A DNA stretch of 64,000 nt from Paenibacillus dendrobii (GCF_009807035.1 NZ_WUBI01000001.1:62001-126000); one strand, 5' to 3'. Counted from the stretch's first letter, positions 43,409 to 52,378 are shown. Notes: generated by a model from the sequence alone, not told the origin. A program made the numbers and translations.

Positions 43409-44269
43409 ATGGCGCTTTATCACACCCATACAGGGAGACCTCCGGTCAAAATAGCCAGAAACACGGTCATTATTCTCGTTCTTCTTGCGTTTGCACTGGC
43501 AACCCTGTTTCCGATCTACTTTATGATTATTTCTTCCTTTGGTGAACCCGTCGAAGCCGGGGCCATGGACTACAAGCTTTTCCCGAGCAGTTTTTCGCTT
43601 GAATCGTACAAATTTTTCTTCCAATTTAGCGAATACACGTACCGCTGGCTGCTGAACTCGCTTATCGTGGCGACAACCGTCATGGTTACGAACGTGCTGT
43701 TTGCCAGCATGGCAGGTTATGCATTCTCCAAAATTAAATTTAAAGGCAGAGCCTTGATTTTTACGGTATTGCTCGTCGCCATGATGATCCCTTATCAGGT
43801 CACGCAAGTTCCTTTGTACATCCTGATTGTGAACATTTTCCATATTCAGAATACGTATACCGCTTTGATTCTACCGGGTCTTGTTACGGTTTATAACATC
43901 TTTCTTGCCAAGCAATTCATGGGCAGCATCCCGAACGAGATTCTGGAATGTGCAAAAATCGAAGGCTGTAACCAGTTCCAAATTTATTTCCGCATTATCA
44001 TGCCGCTGTCCAAGACCGTTCTTGCGGTTATGGCGATCCTTACCTTTATGGACAACTGGAATACGTTCTTCTGGCCATTCCTGGTAACGAACTCCATGGA
44101 CATGCAGACGATTCAAGTCGGACTCAAGAACTTCCGTTTTGCGAATACGACGTACTTTGCGCCAATGATGGCGGGTGCAACAATCTCGGCGCTTCCGATG
44201 TTCATTCTGTTCTTTAGCTTGCAAAAATACTTCCTTGAAGGCGTAACCGTAGGCGCGGTGAAGGGCTAA
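43409..44269 (+). CDS. Carbohydrate ABC importer permease (MalG/UgpE type)
   Basis: A 286-residue partner permease with six helices. Its EAA loop reads LECAKIEGCNQFQIYFRIIMPLSKT, with Cys in place of the usual first Ala and Gly-Cys after Glu, an acceptable variant. AAGGAAGGAG lies before ATG 43409. The gene is followed after one base by anmK, so import and sugar phosphorylation are coupled in expression. Confidence 0.88.
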   Translation: MALYHTHTGRPPVKIARNTVIILVLLAFALATLFPIYFMIISSFGEPVEAGAMDYKLFPSSFSLESYKFFFQFSEYTYRWLLNSLIVATTVMVTNVLFASMAGYAFSKIKFKGRALIFTVLLVAMMIPYQVTQVPLYILIVNIFHIQNTYTALILPGLVTVYNIFLAKQFMGSIPNEILECAKIEGCNQFQIYFRIIMPLSKTVLAVMAILTFMDNWNTFFWPFLVTNSMDMQTIQVGLKNFRFANTTYFAPMMAGATISALPMFILFFSLQKYFLEGVTVGAVKG

Positions 44270-44270
44270 T

Positions 44271-45467
44271 ATGAATAGCGCAACCTATGATAATCATTCA
44301 AGCCGCTACGCCGTTGGACTGATGTCGGGCACCTCAGTGGATGGGATAGACGCAGCAGTGGTACAAATTACGGATAGCCTAGACGGCGGAATGTCGGTCC
44401 GATTAATCGCATTCGAGAATTCGCCGTACCCGGCTGCCGTCAGGCAGGATATATTCGACCTGTTTGATCCGCTCAAAGCAACTGTCAATAAAATCGGAAG
44501 CATGAATGTATTACTCGGCGAGCTGTATGCGGAAGCTGCCTTGTCCGTGATCACAGCAGCGGGACTTCGTCCCGTGGATGTCGCCGTCATCGGTTCGCAT
44601 GGACAAACGATTTATCATGCGCCGGAATCCGAGCAGCTGCATGGTTATGATATTCACTACACCGTGCAGATTGGCGAAGGATCGGTGATCGCAGCACGCA
44701 CTGGGGTTCCGTGTGTGTCCGATTTCCGGCCGGCAGATATGGCGGTTGGAGGGCAGGGTGCGCCGCTCGTTCCCTTTACGGAATACTTGCTGTACAGAGA
44801 GGCACACCGGACTCTTCTTCTGCAAAATATCGGAGGCATCGGCAATATGACGGTGATACCTGCAGGGTGTACCCAAGAGCAGGTATACGCATTTGATACC
44901 GGTCCTGGAAACATGATTATCGACGGGGTTGTTGAGCGTCTGTATCCGGGTCAACTAACGATGGATACTGGAGGAGCCATTGCTCGTCAAGGTGAAATTC
45001 ACGAAGGACTGTTGAACCTGCTAATGCAGGAGCCTTATTATTCGCAGTCTCTTCCGAAATCGACCGGCAGAGAGCAATTCGGCTCATCTTATATAGATTG
45101 GCTGCTGGATTACGCCAAGCGCGAGGACATGAAAGCCGAAGACGTGGTGGCTACCGTTACGAAATTGACGGCTTGGTCGATTGGCGATGCATACTGCCGC
45201 TACGTCCGCGCTCAAAATCCGGCCGATGCATTGCTAGTAGGCGGAGGCGGAAGCTATAATCCGGTTTTGGTTGAATTTCTGCGCCAGGAACTGGAGCCGC
45301 TTGGCGTCCAAGTCATGACGCAGGAGGAAATCGGCCAAAGCAGCGACGCCAAGGAAGCAGTTGCCTTTGCCCTGCTTGCCGATTACACCATGAAACAGCA
45401 GCCGAACAATCTCCCGAACGTAACGGGAGCGGCAAGGCCCATCATCATGGGGAAGATAAGCTACTAA
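44271..45467 (+). CDS. anmK: Anhydro-N-acetylmuramic acid kinase
   Basis: A 398-residue ASKHA-fold kinase that opens and phosphorylates 1,6-anhydroMurNAc to MurNAc-6-phosphate, the substrate of MurQ. The family motifs are plain: AVGLMSGTSVDGIDAAVVQI (phosphate 1), VIGSHGQTIYHAPE, SDFRPADMAVGGQGAPLVPF (substrate Asp), NIGGIGNMT and AFDTGPGNMIID (adenosine region), LLVGGGGSYNPVL. It begins one base after the permease stop. Its presence means anhydro-muropeptides, made by lytic transglycosylases, are among the compounds taken in. Confidence 0.94.
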   Translation: MNSATYDNHSSRYAVGLMSGTSVDGIDAAVVQITDSLDGGMSVRLIAFENSPYPAAVRQDIFDLFDPLKATVNKIGSMNVLLGELYAEAALSVITAAGLRPVDVAVIGSHGQTIYHAPESEQLHGYDIHYTVQIGEGSVIAARTGVPCVSDFRPADMAVGGQGAPLVPFTEYLLYREAHRTLLLQNIGGIGNMTVIPAGCTQEQVYAFDTGPGNMIIDGVVERLYPGQLTMDTGGAIARQGEIHEGLLNLLMQEPYYSQSLPKSTGREQFGSSYIDWLLDYAKREDMKAEDVVATVTKLTAWSIGDAYCRYVRAQNPADALLVGGGGSYNPVLVEFLRQELEPLGVQVMTQEEIGQSSDAKEAVAFALLADYTMKQQPNNLPNVTGAARPIIMGKISY

Positions 45468-45497
45468 TCCTGACAATGGACGGAGGTACCGCTAATC

Positions 45498-46469
45498 ATG
45501 ATTCACACCTGGGAAGAGCAGTATACGCAGGCGGTAATCGATTTATGGAACAAGGAAGCCGTGAAGGATGGATACAAGGAGCTTACGGAGCAAAGCTTTG
45601 TACAAATCTTTGCTTCGAGCCCCTATTTTGACAAGGAAAACACGTTTGTTCTGCTGGAAGACGGTCAAGTAAAAGGCTTTGCTTGCGGTTGCACAGGAGA
45701 TGATCTTCCGCTCGGACAGGTAGCCGGCTACATTACCTGCATCGTCCTCGATGAGAAAAGCCAAACCGATGAGAACTATAAGCGGCTGTTGGAGTCATTG
45801 GAAAAGCGATTTCAGGCACTCGGAAAAAAGCAGTCTGAAGTGTTGTTTTTCAATCCGATGATGCTGCCGTGGTACATACCGGATACGGCGAAGCATGAGC
45901 ACAATAACGCGCCGGGCGTGCCGGTGGACAGCAGATTATATTCATTTTTGCTGAGCGAGGGATACGTAGAGCGCGCCAAGGAGTGCGCCATGTACCTCAA
46001 TCTTGCGAAATTTAGCACGCCGCAGGATATCCGTAACAAGGAAGAAAAGGCAGCGGAAAGCGGCTATATGGTCGAGCTGTTTGATTCAGCCAAGCATCAT
46101 GGAGTTAACGACATGCTTCAAGGTCTGAACAATCCGCTGTGGGAAAAAGAAATCGGCAAGTGTACGTCTGAAGGGGTTCCGGTTGTGATCGCGGCCCATA
46201 AGAATCAAGTTGTCGGTTTTGCAGGTCCCGTGATCCGCGAGGAGAATGGGCGCGGATATTTTGCAGGTATCGGAGTGCACCCGGAACACGAAGGTCATGG
46301 GCTTGGAACGGTTCTGTTCTTCAAGCTTTGTGAAGCATTCCAAGCCATTGGAACCGGCTATATGTCGTTATACACGGGCATTTCCAATCCGGCGATCCGG
46401 ATTTACGAAAAAGCAGGCTTCCAAACCGTAAAACAATTTGCAGTCATGAGAAGGGAGTTTTCAAAATGA
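45498..46469 (+). CDS. Tandem GNAT-family acetyltransferase
   Basis: A 323-residue protein with two GNAT-like halves. The N-terminal half (residues 1-155) has a weak domain (FVLLEDGQVKGFACGC, YITCIVLDEKSQTDENYKRLLESL); the C-terminal half carries a full motif A (GIGVHPEHEGHGLGTVLF) and motif B (YMSLYTGISNPAIRIYEKAGFQTVKQFAVM). It probably acetylates an amino sugar or related amine of the recycling route, paired with the deacetylase that overlaps its end by four bases. This role is inferred only from position. Confidence 0.8.
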   Translation: MIHTWEEQYTQAVIDLWNKEAVKDGYKELTEQSFVQIFASSPYFDKENTFVLLEDGQVKGFACGCTGDDLPLGQVAGYITCIVLDEKSQTDENYKRLLESLEKRFQALGKKQSEVLFFNPMMLPWYIPDTAKHEHNNAPGVPVDSRLYSFLLSEGYVERAKECAMYLNLAKFSTPQDIRNKEEKAAESGYMVELFDSAKHHGVNDMLQGLNNPLWEKEIGKCTSEGVPVVIAAHKNQVVGFAGPVIREENGRGYFAGIGVHPEHEGHGLGTVLFFKLCEAFQAIGTGYMSLYTGISNPAIRIYEKAGFQTVKQFAVMRREFSK

Positions 46470-47173
46470 GCGAGAAAAAATTGACGATCTTGGCAATTGG
46501 TGGACATGTAGGGGATGCTGAACTGACAGCAGGTGGCGTATTGGCCAGCCATTCCCTGAAGGGGGACAAAATCGTTACGCTTGCATTAACAGCAGGTGAA
46601 CGCGGCGTACCTGCATGGCAGGACATGGCGGAATACCGTCAGCAAAAGGTGAATGAAGCAAAAGCCTTTGCCGATATGCTGGGCGGCGAGTCCATCGTAT
46701 TCGATATTCCGGACGGCGAGCTCAAGGATACCGAGGAAATGCGTCTTCGCGTATGCGACGTCATCCGCCAGGTTAAACCGAACGTCATTATCACGCACTG
46801 GAAGAACAGCATGCACAAGGATCATGCGACAACCCACAACATTGTTAATGATGCTCGTTTCTTCGCTGGACTGGCATCGTTTGAAAGAGAATTGCCTGCG
46901 CATTTCGCAGCCAGATTGTATTATGCTGAGAATTGGGAAGATGCCGTTGATTATAAGCCGTATGTATACGTCGACTATTCTAAAGAAGCCTTTGATCTGT
47001 GGGTCAAGGCAACGGAACAGCATTGGTTCGTAACCAACAGCAAATCCTTCCCTTATCTGGAGTACTACAAGCATCTTGCAAGAGTACGCGGTATTGAGGC
47101 ACGCAAGGAATATGCGGCTACCTTTATGGTTCCTGAAGAAACCAAGCGCGTATTGAAGAGCGACCTGTTGTAG
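46466..47173 (+). CDS. PIG-L/LmbE-family protein with altered HPDD motif
   Basis: A 235-residue protein of the zinc-dependent sugar deacetylase fold. The metal motif reads GGHVGDAELTAGG: the zinc-binding His and second Asp of HPDD remain, but Pro-Asp is replaced by Val-Gly, so the Asp that acts as general base in MshB and BshB is missing. The second metal region, MHKDHATTHN, keeps His-x-Asp-His. It may act with a different mechanism or substrate, or bind sugar without deacetylating it. ATGA overlap with the GNAT gene points to a joint role with that acetyltransferase. Confidence 0.8.
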   Translation: MSEKKLTILAIGGHVGDAELTAGGVLASHSLKGDKIVTLALTAGERGVPAWQDMAEYRQQKVNEAKAFADMLGGESIVFDIPDGELKDTEEMRLRVCDVIRQVKPNVIITHWKNSMHKDHATTHNIVNDARFFAGLASFERELPAHFAARLYYAENWEDAVDYKPYVYVDYSKEAFDLWVKATEQHWFVTNSKSFPYLEYYKHLARVRGIEARKEYAATFMVPEETKRVLKSDLL

Positions 47174-47186
47174 TTTAAGGATAATT

Positions 47187-47303
47187 AAAAATGACTGCCA
47201 GCAGGGCAGAATTCAACTCGTCTTAATGACTCTTAGGTTGAATTCTGCAGGGTTGAATTCATCCGATATGGGATGGATTTAGCCGAGCGGCAGTCATTTT
47301 TTT
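47187..47303 (+). terminator. Branched hairpin element, possible attenuator, before namZ
   Basis: The outer arms AAAAATGACTGCC (47187-47199) and GGCAGTCATTTTT (47289-47301) pair perfectly over 13 bases and end in a T-run. Inside lie GCAGAATTCAAC (47206-47217) with GTTGAATTCTGC (47237-47248), a further GGTTGAATTC copy at 47251-47260, and a small ATCC/GGAT hairpin. It can fold as a multi-branched terminator separating the importer part from namZ-nagZ-murK, perhaps leaky. Confidence 0.65.
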
Positions 47304-47334
47304 CAAAATCATCTTTTTCGAGGGGGAAGCAGCG

Positions 47335-48474
47335 ATGATTCTAAACGGAATCGATACGATCATGGAAGCGGCGCATTTGTTCAAGGGAAAGAAACTCGGA
47401 CTGATTACTTCACCGACCGGTTTAAATAAAGACTTTGTGTCTACGATCCAAATATTGCATGAGAACTTTCATCTGGCTGCGCTCTTCTCGCCGGAGCATG
47501 GCGTTCGCGGGGATCAGGCTGCGGGTGCCATGGTCGAGACCTATACCGATCCGATTACCGGCGTACCGGTGTACAGTTTGTACCGCAAGGATTCCAAGCG
47601 TTTGAGCCAAGAAATGCTGGATGAAGTGGATATGGTCGTGTACGACATTCAGGATGTCGGCACCCGATATTATACCTTTATTTATACCATGCTGTACGCT
47701 CTGGAAGACTGCGCCAAGGCAGGCAAGGAGATCGTTATTCTTGATCGAATCAATCCGCTGGATGGCATCACGGTGGAAGGAAATATATTGAAGCCGGGCT
47801 ATGAATCATTTGTAGGAGGTTACCCGCTTGCCGTGCGCTACGGACTGACTGCCGGAGAGGTGGCGACGATGGCCAACGAGCAGATGGGCTGGAATGCCAA
47901 ACTGCATGTTATCCGCTGCCAAGGTTGGGAACGTCAAATGCTGTTCCCGGAAACCGGCCGTCAATGGATTATGCCGTCCTTGGGAATCCCGCGGTTCGAA
48001 ACAGCATTGATTTATCCGGGGACCTGTTTGTTCGAAGGCACGAATATGTCGGAAGGACGCGGGACAACCGCTCCGTTCGAGATGATCGGTGCGCCTTTCA
48101 TCGATGCGGAGAAGCTTGCCGCAGAGATGAATGGGATGAAGCTGCCGGGGGTTATTTTCCGCCCAGTATATTTCAAGCCTTCCTTCTCGAAATTCCAGGG
48201 AGAGCAGTGCGGGGGCGTGCAGATTCATATGACGGATTACCGCGTAGTTCAGCCGCTTGAGACGGGTGTTAGGCTGCTGTCAACGATTAAGAACCGGTAC
48301 GAGGACTTTTCGTTTCTGCCGCCGCTGAAGGAAAATTCACGGTCGTTTATTGAATTGCTGGGCGGAGACAACGTGTATCTTCAAGACAAACTTGACGTGG
48401 ATGCCTTGCTGGAACAATTCCGCGCGGAAAGCGGCGAATTTGCGAAACTGAAAGCGGAATATCATCTGTACTAA
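47335..48474 (+). CDS. namZ: Exo-beta-N-acetylmuramidase NamZ (DUF1343), predicted cytoplasmic
   Basis: A 379-residue DUF1343 protein like Bacillus YbbC/NamZ, which removes MurNAc from the non-reducing end of wall oligosaccharides. Conserved stretches are KKLGLITSPTGLN, LFSPEHGVRGDQAAGA, DMVVYDIQDVGTRYYTFIYTM, ILDRINPLDG, and YPGTCLFEGTNMSEGRGTTAPFE with its acidic active-site residues. The product begins MILNGIDTIMEAAHLFKGKK: no signal peptide, unlike the secreted Bacillus enzyme. It should therefore act on MurNAc-GlcNAc after import. GAGGGGGAAG lies before ATG 47335; nagZ follows by 32 bases. Confidence 0.9.
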   Translation: MILNGIDTIMEAAHLFKGKKLGLITSPTGLNKDFVSTIQILHENFHLAALFSPEHGVRGDQAAGAMVETYTDPITGVPVYSLYRKDSKRLSQEMLDEVDMVVYDIQDVGTRYYTFIYTMLYALEDCAKAGKEIVILDRINPLDGITVEGNILKPGYESFVGGYPLAVRYGLTAGEVATMANEQMGWNAKLHVIRCQGWERQMLFPETGRQWIMPSLGIPRFETALIYPGTCLFEGTNMSEGRGTTAPFEMIGAPFIDAEKLAAEMNGMKLPGVIFRPVYFKPSFSKFQGEQCGGVQIHMTDYRVVQPLETGVRLLSTIKNRYEDFSFLPPLKENSRSFIELLGGDNVYLQDKLDVDALLEQFRAESGEFAKLKAEYHLY

Positions 48475-48506
48475 CGAAATGAACTAAACTTAAGGAGCCG
48501 ATCCTG

Positions 48507-50060
48507 ATGAAAGAATTAACATTAAGAGAAAAAGTCGGCCAGCTCATCGTTGCGGGTTTTCCTGGTCATGATCTCGATGAAGCGACTCAGCGCCTGATTG
48601 CAGACTATAAAATCGGAAATATCATTTTATTCGCGCATAACGTGAAGGATAAGAAGCAAGTGAAGGACCTGTGCACCGAGCTGCAGGTGCAAATCACGGA
48701 GCAGACGGGACATCCCGCACTGATCTCCATTGACCAGGAGGGCGGGCGTGTAACGCGTCTTCCGAAGGATGCGGTCAACGTGTCCGGAGCCATGGCGATC
48801 GCCTCGACGGGACGTCCGGAGAATGCCTATGCGGCTGGACGGATTACTGCCCGCGAAATGCGTGCCCTTGGCATGAACTTCAATCTTGCTCCGGTGCTGG
48901 ATATCAATAATAATAAGAAAAATCCGGTCATCAATGTACGTTCTTACGGGGATACGGCGGAGGTTGTTACCGAGTATGGGCTGCAAATGATGCGCGGGCT
49001 GGAAGAGGGCGGCGTACTCGCTGCGATCAAGCATTTTCCAGGCCATGGCGATACGGCGGTTGACTCCCATTTGGGATTGCCTTCAATCGATAAATCGCTT
49101 GAAGCGCTTGCTGAACTTGAATTAAAACCGTTCCAGGCTGCCATCGACAGCGGTGCGGAAGCCTTGACCAGCGCACACATCCTGTTCCCGTCGATCGAGA
49201 AAACCGGCGTGCCTGCCACGATGTCGCGTACGATTATCACCGACCTGCTCAAGGACAAAATGGGTTATCAAGGACTTGTCATTTCGGATTGCCTGGAAAT
49301 GAACGCCATCCAGAAATATTACGGAACTGCGGAAGGAGCCGTTGGAGCTCTTAAAGCGGGTGTGCATCTGCTGTTCATCAGCCATTCGGGTCAGCTTGTC
49401 ATGGATGCCGTCGAACGGATCGAGCAAGCGGTGGAAACGGGGGAATTGCCGATTGCCATCGTGGATGAGGCCGTCGAAAAGGTGCTGTACTACAAAGCGA
49501 AATATGGTCAGGTTACCCATGAAGAATGTTCTAAAGATGAACACGCAGTGAACCAACGTGCTGCGGAAGCTATCAGTCTGGAAAGCATCTGTCATGTGAG
49601 CGGCAAGCTTGAATCCATCGGTCATGGTGCATCCGATACGATGATCATTGGCAGTCTGCCGAACCGTCCGGATCAGGCATCCAGTCATGCGAGCACCGAG
49701 CTGTCATTCCCGGCACTTGCAGCAGCAGCGCTTGGAACGGAACATTTGCTGACGGACCTAAATCCCGATAAGCAGGAACTGGAGCGCATCGTTGAAAGCG
49801 TTCAGGGCTACTCCAAAATCGTCGTAGGCTTGTATAATGGTTGCGATCATACCGGTCAACTGGAGCTTGTTAACCGGTTATACCGCGATGGAAAGCAGGT
49901 TACGGCGGTTGCTCTTGGCAAGCCGTATGACCTCGAAATGCTGGAAGGCGACGTTTGCGGTCTGGCTGCATTCGAATATACGAGAATGGCCATTCAATCC
50001 GTCATCCGTATTCTTGGTGGAGAATCGGTACCTACAGGTAAACTGAGCCTTCGTCAATAA
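48507..50060 (+). CDS. nagZ: Beta-N-acetylglucosaminidase NagZ (GH3), predicted cytoplasmic
   Basis: A 517-residue glycoside hydrolase family 3 enzyme that cuts GlcNAc from wall sugars. Seen are ISIDQEGGRVTRL, AIKHFPGHGDTAVDSHLGLP (KHFPGHG with the family's His/Asp acid-base loop) and QGLVISDCLEMNAI with the nucleophile Asp. A C-terminal domain (residues 365-517) gives the two-domain Gram-positive NagZ plan. The protein starts MKELTLREKVGQLIVAG without any signal peptide, whereas the Bacillus subtilis enzyme is exported. With NamZ it should break imported disaccharides into GlcNAc and MurNAc. Confidence 0.92.
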   Translation: MKELTLREKVGQLIVAGFPGHDLDEATQRLIADYKIGNIILFAHNVKDKKQVKDLCTELQVQITEQTGHPALISIDQEGGRVTRLPKDAVNVSGAMAIASTGRPENAYAAGRITAREMRALGMNFNLAPVLDINNNKKNPVINVRSYGDTAEVVTEYGLQMMRGLEEGGVLAAIKHFPGHGDTAVDSHLGLPSIDKSLEALAELELKPFQAAIDSGAEALTSAHILFPSIEKTGVPATMSRTIITDLLKDKMGYQGLVISDCLEMNAIQKYYGTAEGAVGALKAGVHLLFISHSGQLVMDAVERIEQAVETGELPIAIVDEAVEKVLYYKAKYGQVTHEECSKDEHAVNQRAAEAISLESICHVSGKLESIGHGASDTMIIGSLPNRPDQASSHASTELSFPALAAAALGTEHLLTDLNPDKQELERIVESVQGYSKIVVGLYNGCDHTGQLELVNRLYRDGKQVTAVALGKPYDLEMLEGDVCGLAAFEYTRMAIQSVIRILGGESVPTGKLSLRQ

Positions 50061-50105
50061 TTCTTGAATGGCTGATTATATGAAGCGGGGAAGTGACAGC
50101 AAGCA

Positions 50106-51023
50106 ATGAAATTTGTAGCCGGTTTGGATGGCGGAGGTACCAAAACCGCCGTTACGGTCGCCAATGAACAAGGTTTGGTGGTGAAAACCTTCGTTTCCGG
50201 GGCCATCAATTACAACGGTCAAGATGAGTCCAGTATCGCCGCGAGCCTGAAAGAGATCGTAGAGCAAATCGGTCAAGCCTGCGGCGGAATTGATAACTGC
50301 GCTCAGATGTGCATCGGAGCTGCCGGTGTCAGCAATCCGACCGTGGTGAACCGATTGACGACACAGATCAGAAACAGCGGGTATCAGGGCGGCCTCCATA
50401 TTACAGGGGATCACGAGACGGCTTTGTATGGAGCGCATGAAAGAGCCTACGGAATGATCCTGATTGCCGGGACCGGTTCGATTGGACTCGGTAAAAACAA
50501 GGCCGGAATGACTCATCGTGCAGGCGGCTACGGTCATTTGATCGATGATGAAGGAAGCGGTTATGCGATCGGCCGCGATCTGCTGTCAGCGGTGGTGCAG
50601 GCGCATGACGGCCGAATTCCGAAGACTATGATCACGGATCTGGTGTATGAACGGCTGCAAACCAACTCCGTTCAGGACATCATCGGATTCGTATATGATA
50701 AGCGGACCAATAAGAAAGACATTGCGGCGATTGCCCCGATGCTTTCGGATGCCTGCGCAGCAGATGATGAGGCGGCGATGTATATAGCCGAAAAAAGTGC
50801 TGCTTCGCTGGTACATCTCGTCATTCCTGTGGCGGAAGCTCTTTCGCTTCAGGAAGATTGCCTTGCGATCACGGGCAGCGTATTGCTCAAAAATACGTTT
50901 GTTCAGTCCATGTTCCGGGAGAAGCTGCATGAGCATTATCCGGCGATGGAGTGCATTACGCCAAAAAGCGATGCATCCATGGGGGCTGTGCTGTTAGCTT
51001 GGAGTCAATTGCAATCTCAATAG
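50106..51023 (+). CDS. MurNAc/GlcNAc kinase (BadF/BcrA ATPase family, MurK/NagK type)
   Basis: A 305-residue ASKHA kinase: phosphate-1 motif VAGLDGGGTKTAVTVA, MCIGAAGVSNP, GDHETALYGAHE, phosphate-2 motif LIAGTGSIGLG, and the family stretch HRAGGYGHLIDDEGSGYAIGRDLL that is typical of N-acetylglucosamine kinases. Clostridial MurK of this family phosphorylates both MurNAc and GlcNAc at O-6. This fits the position after namZ and nagZ: it would convert their products into MurNAc-6P for MurQ and GlcNAc-6P for central metabolism. GGGGAAGTG precedes ATG 50106. It is the last gene before a terminator. Confidence 0.87.
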   Translation: MKFVAGLDGGGTKTAVTVANEQGLVVKTFVSGAINYNGQDESSIAASLKEIVEQIGQACGGIDNCAQMCIGAAGVSNPTVVNRLTTQIRNSGYQGGLHITGDHETALYGAHERAYGMILIAGTGSIGLGKNKAGMTHRAGGYGHLIDDEGSGYAIGRDLLSAVVQAHDGRIPKTMITDLVYERLQTNSVQDIIGFVYDKRTNKKDIAAIAPMLSDACAADDEAAMYIAEKSAASLVHLVIPVAEALSLQEDCLAITGSVLLKNTFVQSMFREKLHEHYPAMECITPKSDASMGAVLLAWSQLQSQ

Positions 51024-51034
51024 ATTTCTTTGTG

Positions 51035-51068
51035 CCAAGGCTGAGGATCGTTTCAGTCTTGGTTTTTT
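51035..51068 (+). terminator. Terminator of the wall-sugar operon
   Basis: CCAAGGCTGA (51035-51044) and TCAGTCTTGG (51053-51062) with one G-U pair, then TTTTTT. Confidence 0.85.
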
Positions 51069-51302
51069 GTTTCGACGTGATCATTCATAAATAATCTGTC
51101 AAGGAATTGCGCAGTCCTTCATGCCGATTCCTTTTTTAATGCAGCGAAGCGGTTCCATTAGGAATATTTTAACAGTAAAATGACACGCAGCTTTCCGATA
51201 GAATGAAAAAAAGCTTAGGAGCTTCGGCAATAATCAACGCTTCCCCCTTGACTCATTCACTGAATTCCATCCTACCCTTATTTTAAGAAACGGAGTGTAA
51301 GC

Positions 51303-52139
51303 ATGAGCGTCAATCATTTGCTGCAGGCATTGCGGCTGAACTATCTTTTTGCAGAGCGGTATTCCTTTCCGCGTAAGTGGACCTACAGCGAATCCGCCAT
51401 CCCCTATTCCATGATCCGGTTTATTGAGCAGGGCTGCGCCAAGTTCACTGTCGACGACACCGAGTATTTGGCCGAAGAGAATGACATCGTCTACATCCCA
51501 CAGGGAAGCAGTCTGGCTTGTGAAGCGATGTCGGATGACCTGATCTTTATCAGCATCCGTTTTACGGCGGCCTTCCCTCTCAGCGACAACGAAGTGTGGT
51601 CGGGGATCATGGGCTTTGACACCAAATTCCAATGTAAGGACCCCTACATCCGTCACTATTTTCATAGTATCGTCCATGAGCGGGACGCAGCGGGCAAAGG
51701 GAAGAATTTCATGCTTCGGGGCTACCTGGAGCTCATCGTGGGGTATTTGATCAATTCGGTCGAACCTGGAGCAGAGCGTACCGGCAGGCAAAAGCGGGTG
51801 CCGAAGGACAACAAGAACGACAACCGCGTCGAAATCATTTTGGATTTTATGATGAACCATATCTCCGCGAATCTCACAGTCGAGGAAATGGGACAAATGG
51901 TCAATCTCAGCGTATCTTCCCTGCGGCGGCTGTTCAAGCAGCATACGGGAAAGTCTCCCCGCGAATTTTTGATCGATTTGAAGATGGTCGTTGCAGCCAA
52001 AAAAATTATCGAAAGCGACGAACGCATTTCGGACATCGCCTATTTTGTGGGCATCGAGGATCCGAATTATTTTTCCAGATTATTCAAAAGGCATTATAAA
52101 GTCACCCCTCAGGCGTACCGGCAGCTGGCGAGGGATTAA
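51303..52139 (+). CDS. AraC-family transcriptional regulator
   Basis: A 278-residue regulator: an N-terminal cupin-like sensor (residues 1-150; AKFTVDDTEYLAEENDIVYIPQGSSLACEA) and a C-terminal AraC DNA-binding domain (LTVEEMGQMVNLSVSSLRRLFKQHTGKSPREF, then ISDIAYFVGIEDPNYFSRLFKRHYKVTPQAYR). It lies 240 bases before the importer operon and is its likely activator, responding to the imported sugar or a product. The 280 bases upstream carry no recognised signal apart from GGAGTG before the ATG. Confidence 0.88.
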   Translation: MSVNHLLQALRLNYLFAERYSFPRKWTYSESAIPYSMIRFIEQGCAKFTVDDTEYLAEENDIVYIPQGSSLACEAMSDDLIFISIRFTAAFPLSDNEVWSGIMGFDTKFQCKDPYIRHYFHSIVHERDAAGKGKNFMLRGYLELIVGYLINSVEPGAERTGRQKRVPKDNKNDNRVEIILDFMMNHISANLTVEEMGQMVNLSVSSLRRLFKQHTGKSPREFLIDLKMVVAAKKIIESDERISDIAYFVGIEDPNYFSRLFKRHYKVTPQAYRQLARD

Positions 52140-52262
52140 TTGACGCTCCGGGAACTTTTGAGCGATTTGTACTAGTTTTGAGTGGTTTACTATGTTCATT
52201 GTCACCGGAAATCCCGGTATTGTTAAGGATAGACAAACGATATAAACCAATCCACAGAGGGG

Positions 52263-52277
52263 ATGTAAGCGCATTCT
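52263..52277. promoter_or_regulatory. cre site before the sialic-acid-type importer operon
   Basis: ATGTAAGCGCATTCT fits WTGNAANCGNWNNCW throughout and lies about 100 bases before the binding-protein gene. A weak promoter, TTGTTA (52220-52225) and TATAAA (52241-52246) at a short 15-base spacing, lies just upstream. Glucose repression through CcpA is inferred. Confidence 0.5.
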
Positions 52278-52378
52278 GACATGGGAGTGATGTGTCTTTT
52301 TCAAAAACGCAAGTATAGCACGAATGAAGCACGGAAGGCTGAAATCATCTTATAGATCCGGGAAGGGGCAAATGTAAT

